Assembly (NCBI GenBank): GCA_964017145.1
Contig: OZ024845.1
Coordinates: 682,001-746,000 of the forward strand
Length of the DNA: 64,000 bases
Direction: 5' to 3'
DNA from: Agrocybe praecox
Lineage: Eukaryota; Basidiomycota; Agaricomycetes; Agaricales; Agrocybaceae
The translations under genes and the position numbers were made by a program. Positions 10,564 to 22,543 of the stretch are shown here, one piece after another (position 1 is the first letter of the stretch; each line of letters begins with the position of its first letter). The notes beneath the pieces are model-generated. The model did not search any database. It was not told the origin of the DNA and saw nothing but the letters and a program-made list of their open reading frames with translations.

Positions 10564-13198
10564 CCACTTCGTCACTGTTTATATCCCTTATAAACCTGTA
10601 TAGACTACGAAAATTGATATTTTTAATATATATTATATTGCACACTACTTCTAGGAAGGCTTCTCAGTTGCTAATTACATGGATTTTTGAATGTGGAAAG
10701 ATAGAGGAAAGATTTTGACGAAAAAAAGTGCGCGCGGAAAACGCGAAATTATTCTAAGTTTTTGTCACACTGGGGATCCTCCAAAATCGTCCCCGTAACT
10801 CCCAGTCGTTAGGTGGTGATGCTCCATTTCGTAGTCCGTACCGTTGCCGAGAGGGACATGGTCTGCATTTGGCTAAATTTGTGCGGCACCAACACGGCAT
10901 CCTGTCTTCTTCATCCTTACCTTTGGGGTCCTGGAACCCTAGGTGACTCTAACATTGTCACCTTTCCCAATTCGCAGCCTGTTCACTCAAGAAAGACTTC
11001 AATATGTTTTATTTCGCTTTTTATTTGGACTATATATGTATTCGTTTATGTTTTATAACATTATACATACAAATTAGGAGACAAGTATATTATTTATTTA
11101 CTTGTAAAGTCAATGTAAGCACTCTTGGCCTACTCTTCGTGCTGAGTCCGATGTGTGTGTCCTATAAAGGAAGTCGATTGAACGCCATCGAACTAAATAT
11201 TTGACTGCTATAGATAACATTTATTTATTTTAGAAAATTATTTGTCTGATCTGTACTGCTTACATCGCACTCCCTGAAAAATTGAAACTATGTAGTACAA
11301 AGATCTTGCATGAAGGCGATATGCTGAAGCGTATTGTATGATATGGCCTTTGGAGCTTCCTTAAATTTGAATCTACTCGAATGTGTCACAGTCAAGCCTG
11401 TCATGCGCACAAAGCGTGCAAAAATGCGTAATTTGGCCGTGATTTTAAATCACTGTTTTCTCGATATGTATCCCAGCGAGCGAGAAGTAAAGACGTAAAT
11501 TGAGCTATGTCGTGATCAAGATAAGTTTAAATCGACTTAGTGACTCCGTACTAGGAAATACATAGCTAGATGAGGATACTAGGAGCACAAGTCTTTCGGC
11601 CTGCCACGACGTGCAAAATGCGTAGAGGTGGACAAGCGTGCATCGCGTGCGCGTGCTTCAGCATGCCTTAATTCAAATGTATACTGCGTATTCTCTGCCA
11701 ACGATATTGCATATAAATTTACACGTCTACATTTTAATATATTCAGGACTGTAAATAAACAATGCAACACAAGAACTCGGGTCAAAAGGACCTAATCTGA
11801 CTTAGTAAAGACGGTAATGCATGCCCGTGTACGCCAATGCTATTTACAAGCTTGTATTGCACGCCTTGCACTCGCTATACACACCTCGCACGCTCGCACT
11901 TCGCCGGCGAGCGTGTAAATGCGTGCACGCGTCAATGTACGTCCATTCACGCCACAGCGCGTCAAACTATATGGGCGCTTAGTGGGCAGAAGCAGTGTGG
12001 GATTTCCAACATGTTCCCCTCGGACCTCATTGGCACTCAGTCGGAGTGTCTGCCTGCTAGTAAACTTATTGTAAGCTAAATGTTAGTGTATTCTTAAAGT
12101 CATTTTGTGGTATTCACTACGATAGCCGGAAAAGAAAACATGATATTAAACGGGAAAGATATAGGAAGTCACGCACCACGCCGAATGTCATAGAAGGATT
12201 CATGTCATGAACACATAAGTGGGTTCTTTGATTATAAAAAAACATATATTGAACATGAGTTTATGTGTAGTGAGTACTAGGGATACTGTATAGCCGGGCG
12301 ACATATGCGCTATCAACACTGTAACATCCTGTGACTGGAGGTGTGACTAGGACCCCAGCCTCTTGACAGCTCGCGAAGTTGACGCAATCACGTCCGAAGC
12401 ATTACAAACCAGACCATGTCCCTCTCGGCAACGGTAGTCCGATTGAGTTCCGATTGATGGCCGTCGGAGCTTAGGAAAACTCTAAACGATGACAAATGAC
12501 CAAGCTTGCGTAATCACCACCGTAACGGACTGGTCGCGAGTCTACACAATAAGGTACAAATAAAAGCTATTTGCGGAAGGACGAAGAATACAAATCAGAA
12601 CTGGTCGCGAGTCTAGGCCTGACCGACTTGAAAGCTTGAAAGCTTGACCCCTCATACATACCTCTGAGTTGGAGTCGCTATGCTTGCAATAGCGGCTGGC
12701 TTCGAGCCTAGGCCCCCTTAGCCATCTGTCGATATTACGGCTCATTCATCCACCCTTCAACAAGTTACAACCGTAGATTACGCGACGACTGCGTTGTCTC
12801 AACAGTAGAAGGATAATTTGAGTAAATTCTTATATTTTTGCTGTAAAACTCCATTCCTCATGAATTAGCAGCTTGTTTATGCTTCGATGGATCGCCTGCT
12901 GGAATACCTACATATCATCGCAAAATTGTGGATAACACGTCCTCGGTGTTCAAGAATCAAAGCATCAACGTTGAACGTTGACTTTGACGATTCTGGCCAT
13001 CGATCAATAAATATCCAAGTGTTCTGCATAGCTCTCTGCGCTGCGTGCACTAATCGCCTTCTCAACACCTTCTATTACGACGTTCGCTCAATATTGATAC
13101 TAGGCCCCGATTCAATTATTTGGGCTCAATATCATCATCCGGCCGAGGTCTCATTGTAATGACGTCTGCGCGTCCTGCGTTGTACCGATAACAAAGGG
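10564..13198. repeat. Gene-free repeat-rich spacer with inverted and direct repeats
   Basis: No supported gene. A 27-bp sequence at 10839-10865 (core CCGTTGCCGAGAGGGACATG) is repeated exactly inverted at 12410-12436, framing ~1.6 kb. A 16-bp direct repeat (ACTGGTCGCGAGTCTA) occurs at 12529-12544 and 12600-12615. Around 11380-12000 there are many CpG-rich words such as gcgtgc. These features suggest decayed DNA transposons. Confidence 0.5.
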
Positions 13199-13206
13199 TA
13201 TAAAAG
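13199..13206 (+). promoter_or_regulatory. TATA box of the right tyrosinase
   Basis: TATAAAAG lies 96 bp upstream of the ATG at 13302, a normal spacing for a fungal TATA promoter. The DNA from about 12890 to the ATG is similar to the DNA before the tyrosinase pseudogene at 19507, but not to the left tyrosinase promoter. Confidence 0.5.
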
Positions 13207-13301
13207 CTGGCCTCCTTGAGTAACATTTCTCATGTGAATCTTATCTTGTGTCCGCTACTAGAAATTGCATCTTCAGTAAAAGGAAACCAAATAGGACCGC
13301 G

Positions 13302-14621
13302 ATGCTTTCAAGAACCGCTCCCTTACTCTTCATCACTTTATTTCTCTGTACTCTTCTCCAAGCGTCTTTGGGAGCTACGGTCTCACTTGCCCCACGAGAC
13401 GACGTATCCACGGGCGGCAGCGATCACAACAAGCCAGGACCGAGGCCAGGACATAAGAAGTGCGACGAACTTCTTGAACGTCGAGAATGGTATGGCGGTC
13501 TTCAGTTTCTTACGATTCATCTATTTCTGACATTAGTCAATGATAGGCGAACGCTCGACGACGGCGAAAAAAGCGATTATATTTCTGCGGTGCAGTGCCT
13601 GATGAGGCTTCCTGCTCATAATCCTCCCATTAAAGAGGCGAAAACACGATTCGATGAGTTCCAATCATACCATATCACGATTGCAAATGATGTCCACGTC
13701 ACGGTGCGCCTTTTCTCCTTTTCTCATTTCAAATCGACGATGCTTATTGATGCTTATTCCTGCTTCAGGGAGAATTCCTTCCATGGCACAGACAGATGGT
13801 CAAGTCATACGAGAACGCTTTGCGCGAAGAGTGTGGTTATGAAGGTGCCAATCCGTAAGTGTATAACTTTTCTTCGTCCAATCATTGATAATAAACTATA
13901 AATTATAGATACTGGGATTGGACCCTTGACGCGGATACGCCCGAGAGGTAAGTGTTCCTTACATTTTACCTATACATGTATATGAATTTATATATCACCT
14001 GGCAGCTTCCGTAATTCGCCCATCTTCGACTCAGACACAGGCTTCGGTGGTAACGGTGCTCCTAGGACTTACACTCTGCCTCCATTCGGCGACGACTCAA
14101 GGATCAATGCGACAGCGTTCTTGGGATGCGTCCAAGATGGACCTTTCAAGGATTACCAACTGAAACTTGGTCCTGGAAAGTTGGTCACGACGCACTGCCT
14201 GACGCGCGGTATCGACCCTTCTGACATTATCTACCTGAATGCGGCTGCTGTGAAGAACACGACGAACTTGCCGACATACGAGCAGTTCCGGATTGAACTG
14301 GAAGGCGAACCCATTACGCCTACGCACAAGCTGCACGATGGTGGGCATGCAGGTGTTGGCGGTGATATGAGCAACTTCTTTTCCAGTCCTGGAGATCCCA
14401 TATTCTACCTGCACCATGCGGGTCTCGACCGTGTGTGGTGGCATTGGCAGAACATGGAGCCTTCGCGGATGTATGAGATCTCGGGATACACGACTTCCTC
14501 TCCTCCTTTCACGAATGTTACGCTCGATTATCTGTTGCAGATGGGCACCATTGGGAACACAGTCCCTATACGCGATGTGATGGACATCCACAGCGAACCA
14601 AATTGCTACACATATGTCTGA
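13302..14621 (+). CDS. Short secreted tyrosinase, right copy
   Basis: Predicted 361-residue tyrosinase with exons 13302-13489, 13547-13703, 13769-13854, 13909-13947 and 14006-14621; all phases agree and every exon has the same length as in the left copy. Signal peptide of ~22 residues (TLFLCTLLQASLG core). Copper ligands are in SYHI, DVHV, FLPWHR (CuA) and HDGGH, YLHHAGLDRVWW (CuB). The coding region from about residue 55 onwards is nearly identical to the left copy. The first exon differs at many positions, including the signal peptide (MLSRTAPLLFI against MLPSSAPLLLT). It converges on the right F-box gene. It is secreted or vesicle-targeted by prediction; the substrate is not known. The sequence gives no reason to doubt function. 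Confidence 0.9.
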
Positions 14622-15168
14622 TTTTCTTTTTCTTTTTCTCCTCATAATGTTGGTCCCTTCACTGGCCCTCGTGATACCACTTTATTTTATTTTCTTTCCC
14701 TTATAATACCCTTTTATTCTCTATATATCTGTTTGTGTTTGTCGTGATCCTTTTAATTTATGTTTCCCTGTATTTCCTGTATTTATATCGCTATGTTGTG
14801 TATTTATCTTTTGAATGGATCTTATGGTTTTTGCTTTCCGTTTTTTCGGTACTGCAACCTTTGTACGCTTTAAGTCACATGTTTGTTGTACTGAATCTAT
14901 GGCCTCCTGTAGTAAATTTCCTGGTTTTATATGGCGATCGACAAAAAACGGATGAACAACCTTTGAACGGACACGCCTCTCACGTTGAAATTGCTTTGAT
15001 ACGTTCTCGTTTTGAATCAATTGGTGTCCGCATAGAAATGGGCGTTGACTCGCCAAATCAGGAAGTAATTGCTTTACGAGGCATGCGCGCTGAGCGCTGC
15101 ACTCCGAAGGTCAATATTATGATTGTTGGTGACAGGATGCATATGTCAACAAAAGAAGCTCTGACTAT
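14622..15168. other. Intergenic spacer between convergent tyrosinase and F-box genes (right)
   Basis: Counterpart of 1892-2496, 58 bp shorter. Contains the 3' ends of both genes and no gene of its own. Confidence 0.6.
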
Positions 15169-16926
15169 TCAATAACATGGGCCGTACACATGTTCACCCG
15201 TCCTTATTACCGTATCTTCGTTCTCCTCCCATCTTCTAACGACCCACCTCACTCCTGCTCCTGCAATCCCATCTCGAATAATGACTGCCTTTCTTGCATG
15301 TACGCCGACCAAGATAACCCGCAGCTTCGGACAAACTTTTGCAAGAGCCTGGATTTCGGTGTTTGTTTTTTCAACTTCTGATATCTGCATCTCCTGTCGA
15401 GAATCAAACCATATAAAGTTCCCGCCGCATATAATCTCCAGCTCAGGAAACCGTGTCAAAACTTTGTGCCAATCGCTACTCTGCCAGAACATCAAAAATA
15501 GATTCACAGATGTGCAAAACGCGACATACCGTTATTTTGACACCGCGACGGGTACGCCCGATATCGAGTTCCGTGAGCTGAGGAGAAGCAATGGAAAGTC
15601 CGTTCATCTCTTCGATGGAAGAAACGGTCACGCCGATTCTTGTGACGGATGTCTGCATTTTGAGGTTTTTCAATAATACATGCCTCCAAGGGGATGTGAT
15701 CTCTGCATTCTCGTCGTAATCATCGTGATCCTCTTCTTCCCATTCGTCATCCCACGTAAAATACTCCGCTTCGACGACAACTTCGTGCAATTCAAGGCCG
15801 AGTACTGTCTTGAGATTTGGACGGGGGACCTTCAGCAGAGCGGCTGCTTGTGCGGATGAGCATTCTAAATGACGAATGTTGGGCAGAGCGTCATCGGGTA
15901 GGTCGAATGCTAGCCTGGTCCATGAGTGGCCGGGCATCATTTCGGCAAGGCGTAGACACTCTATTGTGGGATGGGCAGAAAGAAAATGAACTAGAGAGGA
16001 TACGCGGCAATTCACGCCTCTCAAATGAAGTACGCACAGTTTTGGCCACGAAGCAGAATCTAGGAGATGATTAATGTTGGCGGTCCCAGAGAAATGCTCG
16101 TCAATATCTAGCTCCAACACAAGGATCTAAATTATGTTGGGAACTTGGCGTGTCATATGTTGAGAGAAATTCGCGATGCACTGACCTCAAGGTCTGGTAG
16201 GCTTCGTAACAGCATTCTTTCGAGACCGACCGGCATTTCTGGGTCGTTTGATGATTTGCACACGGTCGAGCGTATCTTGAACGTAGTCAAGGCACATGAG
16301 CCAAGAAACTGTCAATAGAATTCAGTTGTTTCTCTAAAGACAGATATATAAATTGTACACACAGAGTTCGAGGTGGCTATAGGGCCAACTGTCAGTTCTT
16401 CTATCTCTCCGTCATATACATCGATTTCTTTAACAGTTCCTAGACCATGAAGAGCAGTCCATATAGTATCGTCCTCGTCGTCTATCAGCGGTCGAGGTAT
16501 ACGATACCACCTAAGCCGTTCCAATCCTGTCATGCGCTTCAACGTCGAAATCAAAACAGCTTCCCATTCGCGATACAGATCGAGATCCCGCTTAGCAGTC
16601 AATGGGATATGTTGAGGCGGTGTAAATTCAGGAGGAAGCCGTTCACGAAGATCGTAGGAATGGATTACTGAATAAAAGTCACTATCCTGGTCAGGGAGGA
16701 TCGTCAGAGAGCGTATGTGGGCAGCACGAAGATCGTCAAGACGGGAGAGCCAAGTCCACAGAGTTATGTTACTCAATCTACTGCGGATGTCGTGGTAGTG
16801 CAGATGCTGAGGTATAGCGACTGAGTGGAGTGCCTTGTTCGATAAAGCGACGTTGAGAATATCCGAAGGGCTTTCGAGATGATTCAGGATAATGTCGTAC
16901 ACATCTGGAGGAAGGATCACCGGCAT
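15169..16926 (-). CDS. F-box protein, right copy
   Basis: Predicted 531-residue F-box protein; minus-strand exons 16926-16363, 16308-16186, 16126-15530 and 15480-15169. Each base of the left copy maps to 17060 minus its coordinate, so the two genes have no net indel over 1.76 kb including introns. Differences are a few substitutions, for example LRWYRIPRP here against FRWYRVPRP in the left copy. F-box at residues ~1-45 followed by leucine-rich blocks. A role in SCF-type ubiquitination is inferred from the family. Confidence 0.8.
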
Positions 16927-17851
16927 GACCTGTTTGTAGTTAAACTCGAAATCTGAATCCCTGAAAGCCTTTTTACTAAATATGCTGCAGTGCGTGGTCC
17001 TAAAAGAGAAAAACGTCGATCCTTCAAGTTTAGACCTTTCCTTCTTCTATTTATGCCGAGGTGCCGGTATAAAGAAGTTCCGCAGCCCGCCTAAGAAAGG
17101 GCCTACACTAGCTGCCGGAGCCGGACTTTAAGCTTTATTGCCTATCAGCTGGACGAATTTCCTACGCACTATGTATCAATGATCTAGCAGTACTACAGCA
17201 TACCTAAAGCTGCAGACTACTCTTTTTGAGCCAAAAATGTATTCTATACTTCCTACCAAGTACCAACCTCTTACGCCCATTGATCTCGGGAACACCTGGC
17301 ACTTTTAGTGGATAATACATATGAGGATTAGAAGCAGCCCTGGAGTCCTACGGTGTGACTCTTTATTCCTAGGGCTTTAACTATACAGCTTCGTAGGATG
17401 GTGTGCCACCGCATCTTTGACCATTTATTTTTCTAGAGGTTCCCCTCCACTTCTAGATTTCTTTTTCCTACTATCGTTCATCTTGCCCCTACCCTTCGCC
17501 ATCCTTTGCCGAACATCAATTCTGCGACTGAATATAGAGTCCTATCATTTCTCGGTTTAGTCGTAGAGTCGGCGCTGCTCGGCATACACTTCCTCATCGC
17601 AAAGCGCGCCTGAAGCTTCTTTCCATTTGATTGTGTATACATATACTAGAAGATCGACTATGTGTTAAGGCTCTTAAAGAGCCTTGTCTCAAGGTTTTAA
17701 TGGACCAAGCACTAGAAGTTTATCTTCAAGGTAGTCTTGATATCTACCAGTGTAATGATGCTTTACAGATAATCTCTGTGCTTTAAAGAGGGTCAAATTT
17801 CCTTGAAATTCCTTTTGGACCTGAGTCAGCAGTTTACCGAAGCTTCTTAAT
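16927..17851. other. Outer edge of right inverted-repeat arm and gene-free DNA
   Basis: 16927-17060 matches the window start in inverted orientation. From 17061 to 17851 no gene or repeat is recognised; the last ~100 bp is presumably the promoter of the small secreted-protein gene. Confidence 0.5.
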
Positions 17852-18528
17852 ATGAACCTCAAATCCGTCGCCGCCTTTATTGTTCTTTTTCTCCCAGTTA
17901 CTGATGTGCTCGCCTCTCCGATTACAAATGTATGTTGCGTTCTTAATAATCTCTACATAACTAATACGACCGCTCTATGTGTAGACATCTAGCGAGGTCG
18001 TCCATCTATATGCTCGTGCATTCACTCTAAATGTTGTACCCGCCACGATTGGCGATTTCGCTAAGATATCTAAGCCGCGACCCAAGAACGAGCCTGAACC
18101 GAGCAAAGGTGCATGTCCTAACTACAAGAAAGCGTTGTCGGACTGGAAGAAGAACACAAAGGCGTGCAATACCTGGGACACGATGCAGAACGAGTTCAAA
18201 ACTGCCGTCGTACCTGCCGTTACGCGAACCCTTCAGGCAGCGGAGGCAGCGTTGCATCTCACTGGCTTACATGTGGTTGCTGAAGTCAGATCCAATCTAC
18301 ACATAAACGAGGCTACTGATCCTCTTCCTCGCTGGACCTTCTCCTTCGCTGCCCCTGTGTGTGGAGCTAACCCAGGAGATGTGTGTACTGGACATGCATA
18401 CGACCCCACAGGAGCCCCAATTGGGTGGATTTGGAATGCAAAGCATGCTGAACTTTTTCATGTAAGTTGTGCATAAATGCCGATTATTTGGTTATATTTA
18501 CTAACACCAACCTATTGAACAGAAATAA
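17852..18528 (+). CDS. Small secreted cysteine-containing protein
   Basis: Predicted 186 residues from exons 17852-17929, 17985-18461 and 18523-18528; phases agree, and the last exon is only Lys plus the stop codon. The first exon is essentially a signal peptide (MNLKSVAAFIVLFLPVTDVLA). The mature part has a Lys/Pro-rich segment, a helical-looking middle (TAVVPAVTRTLQAAEAALHL) and four cysteines (GACPNYK, KACNTW, VCGANPGDVC). I do not recognise a family. Size, secretion signal and position beside tyrosinases would fit a small secreted protein, but no function can be assigned. Confidence 0.6.
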
Positions 18529-19506
18529 TTTCCGAAGTGAACCAAGGTTGAAGGCGTATGCGTGTGATCAATCACATAGTCCGCCGAATTTCCAGAATTT
18601 TACTGCAGTTGGACGTCTGCCCATATATCAATATGCATTCTCTTGTCAGATCATTTGCCTATGCCTGACTCGCAGTCAAGAAAATAAAAATATCTGTCCA
18701 TAATTATGATTACCATATTTGGAAGTAATTGCCACAAAAGGTAAGTTCTGATGCTCGATGCTATTTTGTCCGCATTTACACTTGGTGAAGCTCTGTAGCT
18801 TCATGTTAGTATTATAAAAATCAGAGCAGAATTATTGTTTTAGACTCGGTAGAGATTTATCAGCGTTGAAGAAGACTGTTCTCTTTTAAACCCCTCAAGA
18901 CGCCTCCGACGTTTGCTGAATATTGTCGGATTAGCTTCCCAATCGGGCGACCATGAGCGTTGAAACCCTTCGCTTATAGAAATCTTCAATATATAGACCA
19001 ATTAACTCCTTCTACACAAACATACCCTTTATGATTTGGGGCATCAACGCCGACCGAACGTAGTGTGCCTGGTCTTAGAATTCGGTGCCGATATCGGCAT
19101 TGTCTATTCTAGGCCCCGCGCTTAACTTCTCAACTCCGCTTTGCGATCATTTTTCTGACGTCACGCGTCCGGATCTGTTGGACTCAACCACACGTACGTC
19201 GTAGTACAACGAGGCTGCGATTGTCTATATTTCTTTGCAACAATATTCCACGTGAATGTGGATAGAAATTCCAGGCTTTATGCCGTCGTCGCAAACTTTT
19301 GGATCCTCCAGCGTTTTTCTTGTTCAATGTCTTCATCAACTTTGACATTTCTGGCCACCGCATTATCCAACCGTCGGACGTACCACTCTGTGCACCGCTC
19401 GGATTCCATCAAGCCCTCGCCTCAATATGGATACATTGGATTCTTCTCTGTGTCCGCTACTCTAAATTTCATCCTCTAGTATAAAACGCAACCAAACAGG
19501 ACCACG
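18529..19506. other. Gene-free DNA and decayed promoter of the tyrosinase pseudogene
   Basis: No gene seen in 18529-19240. About 19240-19506 resembles the promoter of the right tyrosinase (shared words around ctctgtgtccgctactcta and caggaccacgatg), showing that these two loci derive from one ancestral gene with its promoter. Confidence 0.5.
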
Positions 19507-20054
19507 ATGATTTCTATAACTGCTCCCTTCTTACTACTGCTCTTCTTTCTGCTCATTTTAAGACGACCTTCGGGGCGAAAGTCCCACTTGGACGACGAGA
19601 TGGCGCAAGTACCGATAGTAATAAGGCAGGACCGAGGCCAGCGACCAAGAAATACGAGCAGCTCCTTGAACATCGAGGATGGTATGTGGTCTGCAGTTTC
19701 TTACGATCCGTCTCATTGGTCAACGATAGGTAGGCGAATGCTCGATGATGACGAAAAAGACGATTATATTTCTGCGGTGCGGTGCCTGATGAAGCTTCCT
19801 GCCCACAATCCTCCCATTAAAGAGGCAAAAACACGATTCGATGAGTTTCAAGCATACCATGTGTGGTGACATTGGCAGAACACGAAGCTTCCGCGGATGT
19901 ATGCAATCTCGGGATACACGACTCCCTCCCCTCCTTTTACCAATGTTACGCTCGATCATCCGTTGCAGATGGGCACTATTGAGAACAGTCCCTATATAGT
20001 ATACGCGATGTCATAGACGTCCACCGCAAGCCCGACCGCTACACAAATGTTTAA
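19507..20054 (+). pseudogene. Tyrosinase pseudogene with internal deletion
   Basis: Starts with MISITAPF..., related to the signal peptide of the right tyrosinase, then is frameshifted through the rest of exon 1. The second exon is well preserved (RRMLDDDEKDDYISAV, PPIKEAKTRFDEFQAYH). At about 19860 it jumps from the first CuA histidine region straight to the CuB region (HWQNTKLPRMYAISGYTT), losing roughly 700 bp relative to the intact gene, including most copper ligands. Further indels follow and it ends near ATQMF. It is a non-functional relic, most similar to the 13302 gene family. Confidence 0.85.
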
Positions 20055-21003
20055 ACTGAGCTCTTCCTTCTTTTTCTTGCTTTGAGTCAGGTTTTGATGA
20101 CATCACTGGACATTATATTTTCTGTTATGTTACTTCCCTTTGGCCTTGCTACTCTTTTATGCGATGGCCCTTTCTGGAGCCTGGATTCTGTATAACCCTA
20201 ATTTTACTCTAAACATTTTCCCTTCTTTTCCTTTCTCTATTCTGTTGTAACTATAATATACAGCTTTTCTCCTCTATTCATGGCCTTTAGGCGTGACATT
20301 TCCTCGCATATTCTGTCGGGAAGAAAACATGATTTATTTCCCCCTCCTTTTGGTGGCTGTGCAAGATTTCCTTTTGTCCCGTCAGGCATGGTATGATGCC
20401 GTCATCCAGATCAATGTTGTTGACGTTGAACGTTGAAGTTAACGCTAGTCTGTTCGACTTCTTCATGAACAATCTTCACCGACACCCTCGAGCACCCAAC
20501 GAGGACTGTACTATACTACCGTTCATGAGCAGATATCCTATTGATCATGCAATGAATTTTGACACAAATTCTCTGTCAACTTTCCCCGACGATAATGGCA
20601 TCCTTTAGATTCCAGAAGCCTGTTTAATGTAGTAGAACGCACTATCATCCTGATTTTCTACGCGCTCAACAAGTCAGGATTAGGCGCTTCTGTTTCTCTT
20701 GCACGCAAACCAATAACAACGGGACAGTTCTAAGCATTTTTATGGCAGTACGTAAACTTTGTTTAGTCTGATTTCGAAGTTCGTTTACCGAAGATTAATG
20801 TACAGGGACGTTAGAAAAGGGCACTAAACTTCCTATAGTCGACGTTCTCGGGGTTAGGCCTTCCCAATGCTTAGGATATATCGTCCTAAAACCTCTTTCT
20901 TCCCCCTCCCCCCATCTCCTCGACCTCCGTCCCTATTTTTTTTTCTTTGCCTTTTTACACAAAAAGTGGGGAAATCAACCGTCAGCGAAGCCAGAAAAAT
21001 CCA
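20055..21003. other. Gene-free DNA upstream of the fourth tyrosinase
   Basis: No gene recognised. Contains ACGTTGAACGTTGA at about 20421, a palindrome-rich word also found at about 12968 upstream of the right tyrosinase. A pyrimidine-rich stretch (20890-20960) precedes the start codon and may be a core promoter element. Confidence 0.35.
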
Positions 21004-22330
21004 ATGCTACCACCTACATGCCGTTCATGGACATCCCTCTTGATACCCATGCACATATGCATCTTAACCCTGGCCAACATCGTTCAGCATGAATTAGACT
21101 CCGATATAGACCTCAAACTCTCAGATATCCCACTCGAAGAATGCTCGCATACTCTCATACGCCAAGAATGGAGGACGCTCACGACTGCCCACAAAGAGCA
21201 ATATATCCGCGCCGTCAAGTGCACACAGACGCTTCCGAAGATAACCTCGTTTGAGGGCGTGCAGTCGCGATTTGACGACTTTCAAGCGGTGCATATACAC
21301 ACAGCCGATTCGATTCACTATGTTGTGAGTTGTGGATTCGAGTGCGTGTGAGGTGCATGTAAAGACTAATATTACAGAGTTATAGGGTCATTTCCTTCCC
21401 TGGCATCGTCGGTTCGTGAAGATATACGAAACAACACTTCGGAATGACTGTGGTTATAGAGGGGCTATTCCGTGCGTTTCTTCAAATTAACATGTCAAAG
21501 TGCGTCTTCTAAGTCTAATCATTAAACTAGTTATTGGGATTGGACGCTAGATGTCCACAACGGAACTTCGTGCGCATATATCCACTTATCTTTGCATTAA
21601 TTGACATGGCGGACTAATCCACATCATCCTTTCTTCCAGCATCCTTAAGTCACCCGTATTCGATCCCGTCACAGGTTTTGGAGGAGACGGCGTCCCAGGA
21701 ACGTTTAATATCTCTGAAAAGCTCTCCGAAGCCGTAATCGAGTCGTCACAAATATACCTTCCTTCCTTCGTGGGCTGCGTCCAAGATGGCCCTTTTGCCA
21801 ACTTCAAGGTTCACCTCGGCCCTGGAAAAACGATCACGGAGCATTGCCTGATGCGTGGGGTAGATGACGAGTTTACCCAGTCCTTGAGCGCCGTCGCTGT
21901 CGATAAGGCCCTCAGCCAACCTACGTTCGAGAAGTTCCGAGTAGAGCTTGAAGGAGGCGAAGATCGACCTGCTGAGCATGGGTCAGGGCATTTGGTCATT
22001 GGAGGGGATTTGGGTAATTTGTATTCGAGTCCTGCAGGTATGTATCTTTCCTTTATGTTCTTTCTCTTCTCGATTTTGAGTTGTTCATTCCCAGATCCTC
22101 TCTTTTTTCTTCACCACGCCAACCTGGACCGTATCTGGTGGAATTGGCAAATGATGGATTTAGAACATCGGCTTACAGAGATATCAGGCAAGAGCCTTCC
22201 TTTTGCGCCGCCGAAACTGAAGAACGTTGCCCTTGATTTTATGTTGAAATACGATACATTAGCGGCTTCAATTCCAATCAAGGATATCATGGATGTTAGG
22301 GCCTTTCCGTTATGTTATGTTTATGAATAA
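21004..22330 (+). CDS. Short secreted tyrosinase, divergent paralogue
   Basis: Predicted 359 residues; exons 21004-21324, 21386-21471, 21531-21569, 21640-22037 and 22095-22330, all phases agreeing. The N-terminus is hydrophobic (SLLIPMHICILTLANIV), consistent with a signal or anchor. CuA: AVHI, SIHYV, FLPWHR, then YWDWTLD. CuB: HGSGH and DPLFFLHHANLDRIWW. All six copper ligands are visible. Two exons (86 and 39 nt) have the same lengths as in the other copies. However, it lacks their first intron (between Glu and Trp of EWRTL) and has an extra one just before the CuB DPLFFLHH motif. This is an older duplicate and looks functional. Confidence 0.88.
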
Positions 22331-22543
22331 ATTATTTCTTCTGGTGATAATAAGTTTGAATATCGAAACCGTTAGAGTTGACGGCGGGGTTGATCGCTGA
22401 GATGCCATAGACACTTTTTTAAATTTTGGCAAACGCATAAATAAATGAAACTATATATGGCAAGTGCGGCGGAGAATATACACAGTGCATAGTGCTGTAT
22501 CAAGCCAATAATTCAATCCATCAGATCCTCCTATGTAAATTGG
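22331..22543. other. Short gap between convergent tyrosinase and separase genes
   Basis: About 210 bp of AT-rich DNA between two stop codons; presumably the shared 3' untranslated zone. No gene. Confidence 0.6.

Noticed and set aside
19480..19487. TATAAAAC before the tyrosinase pseudogene
   Set aside because: Only about 27 bp from the ATG, too close for a TATA box, and not at the position of the TATA box in the related right copy.
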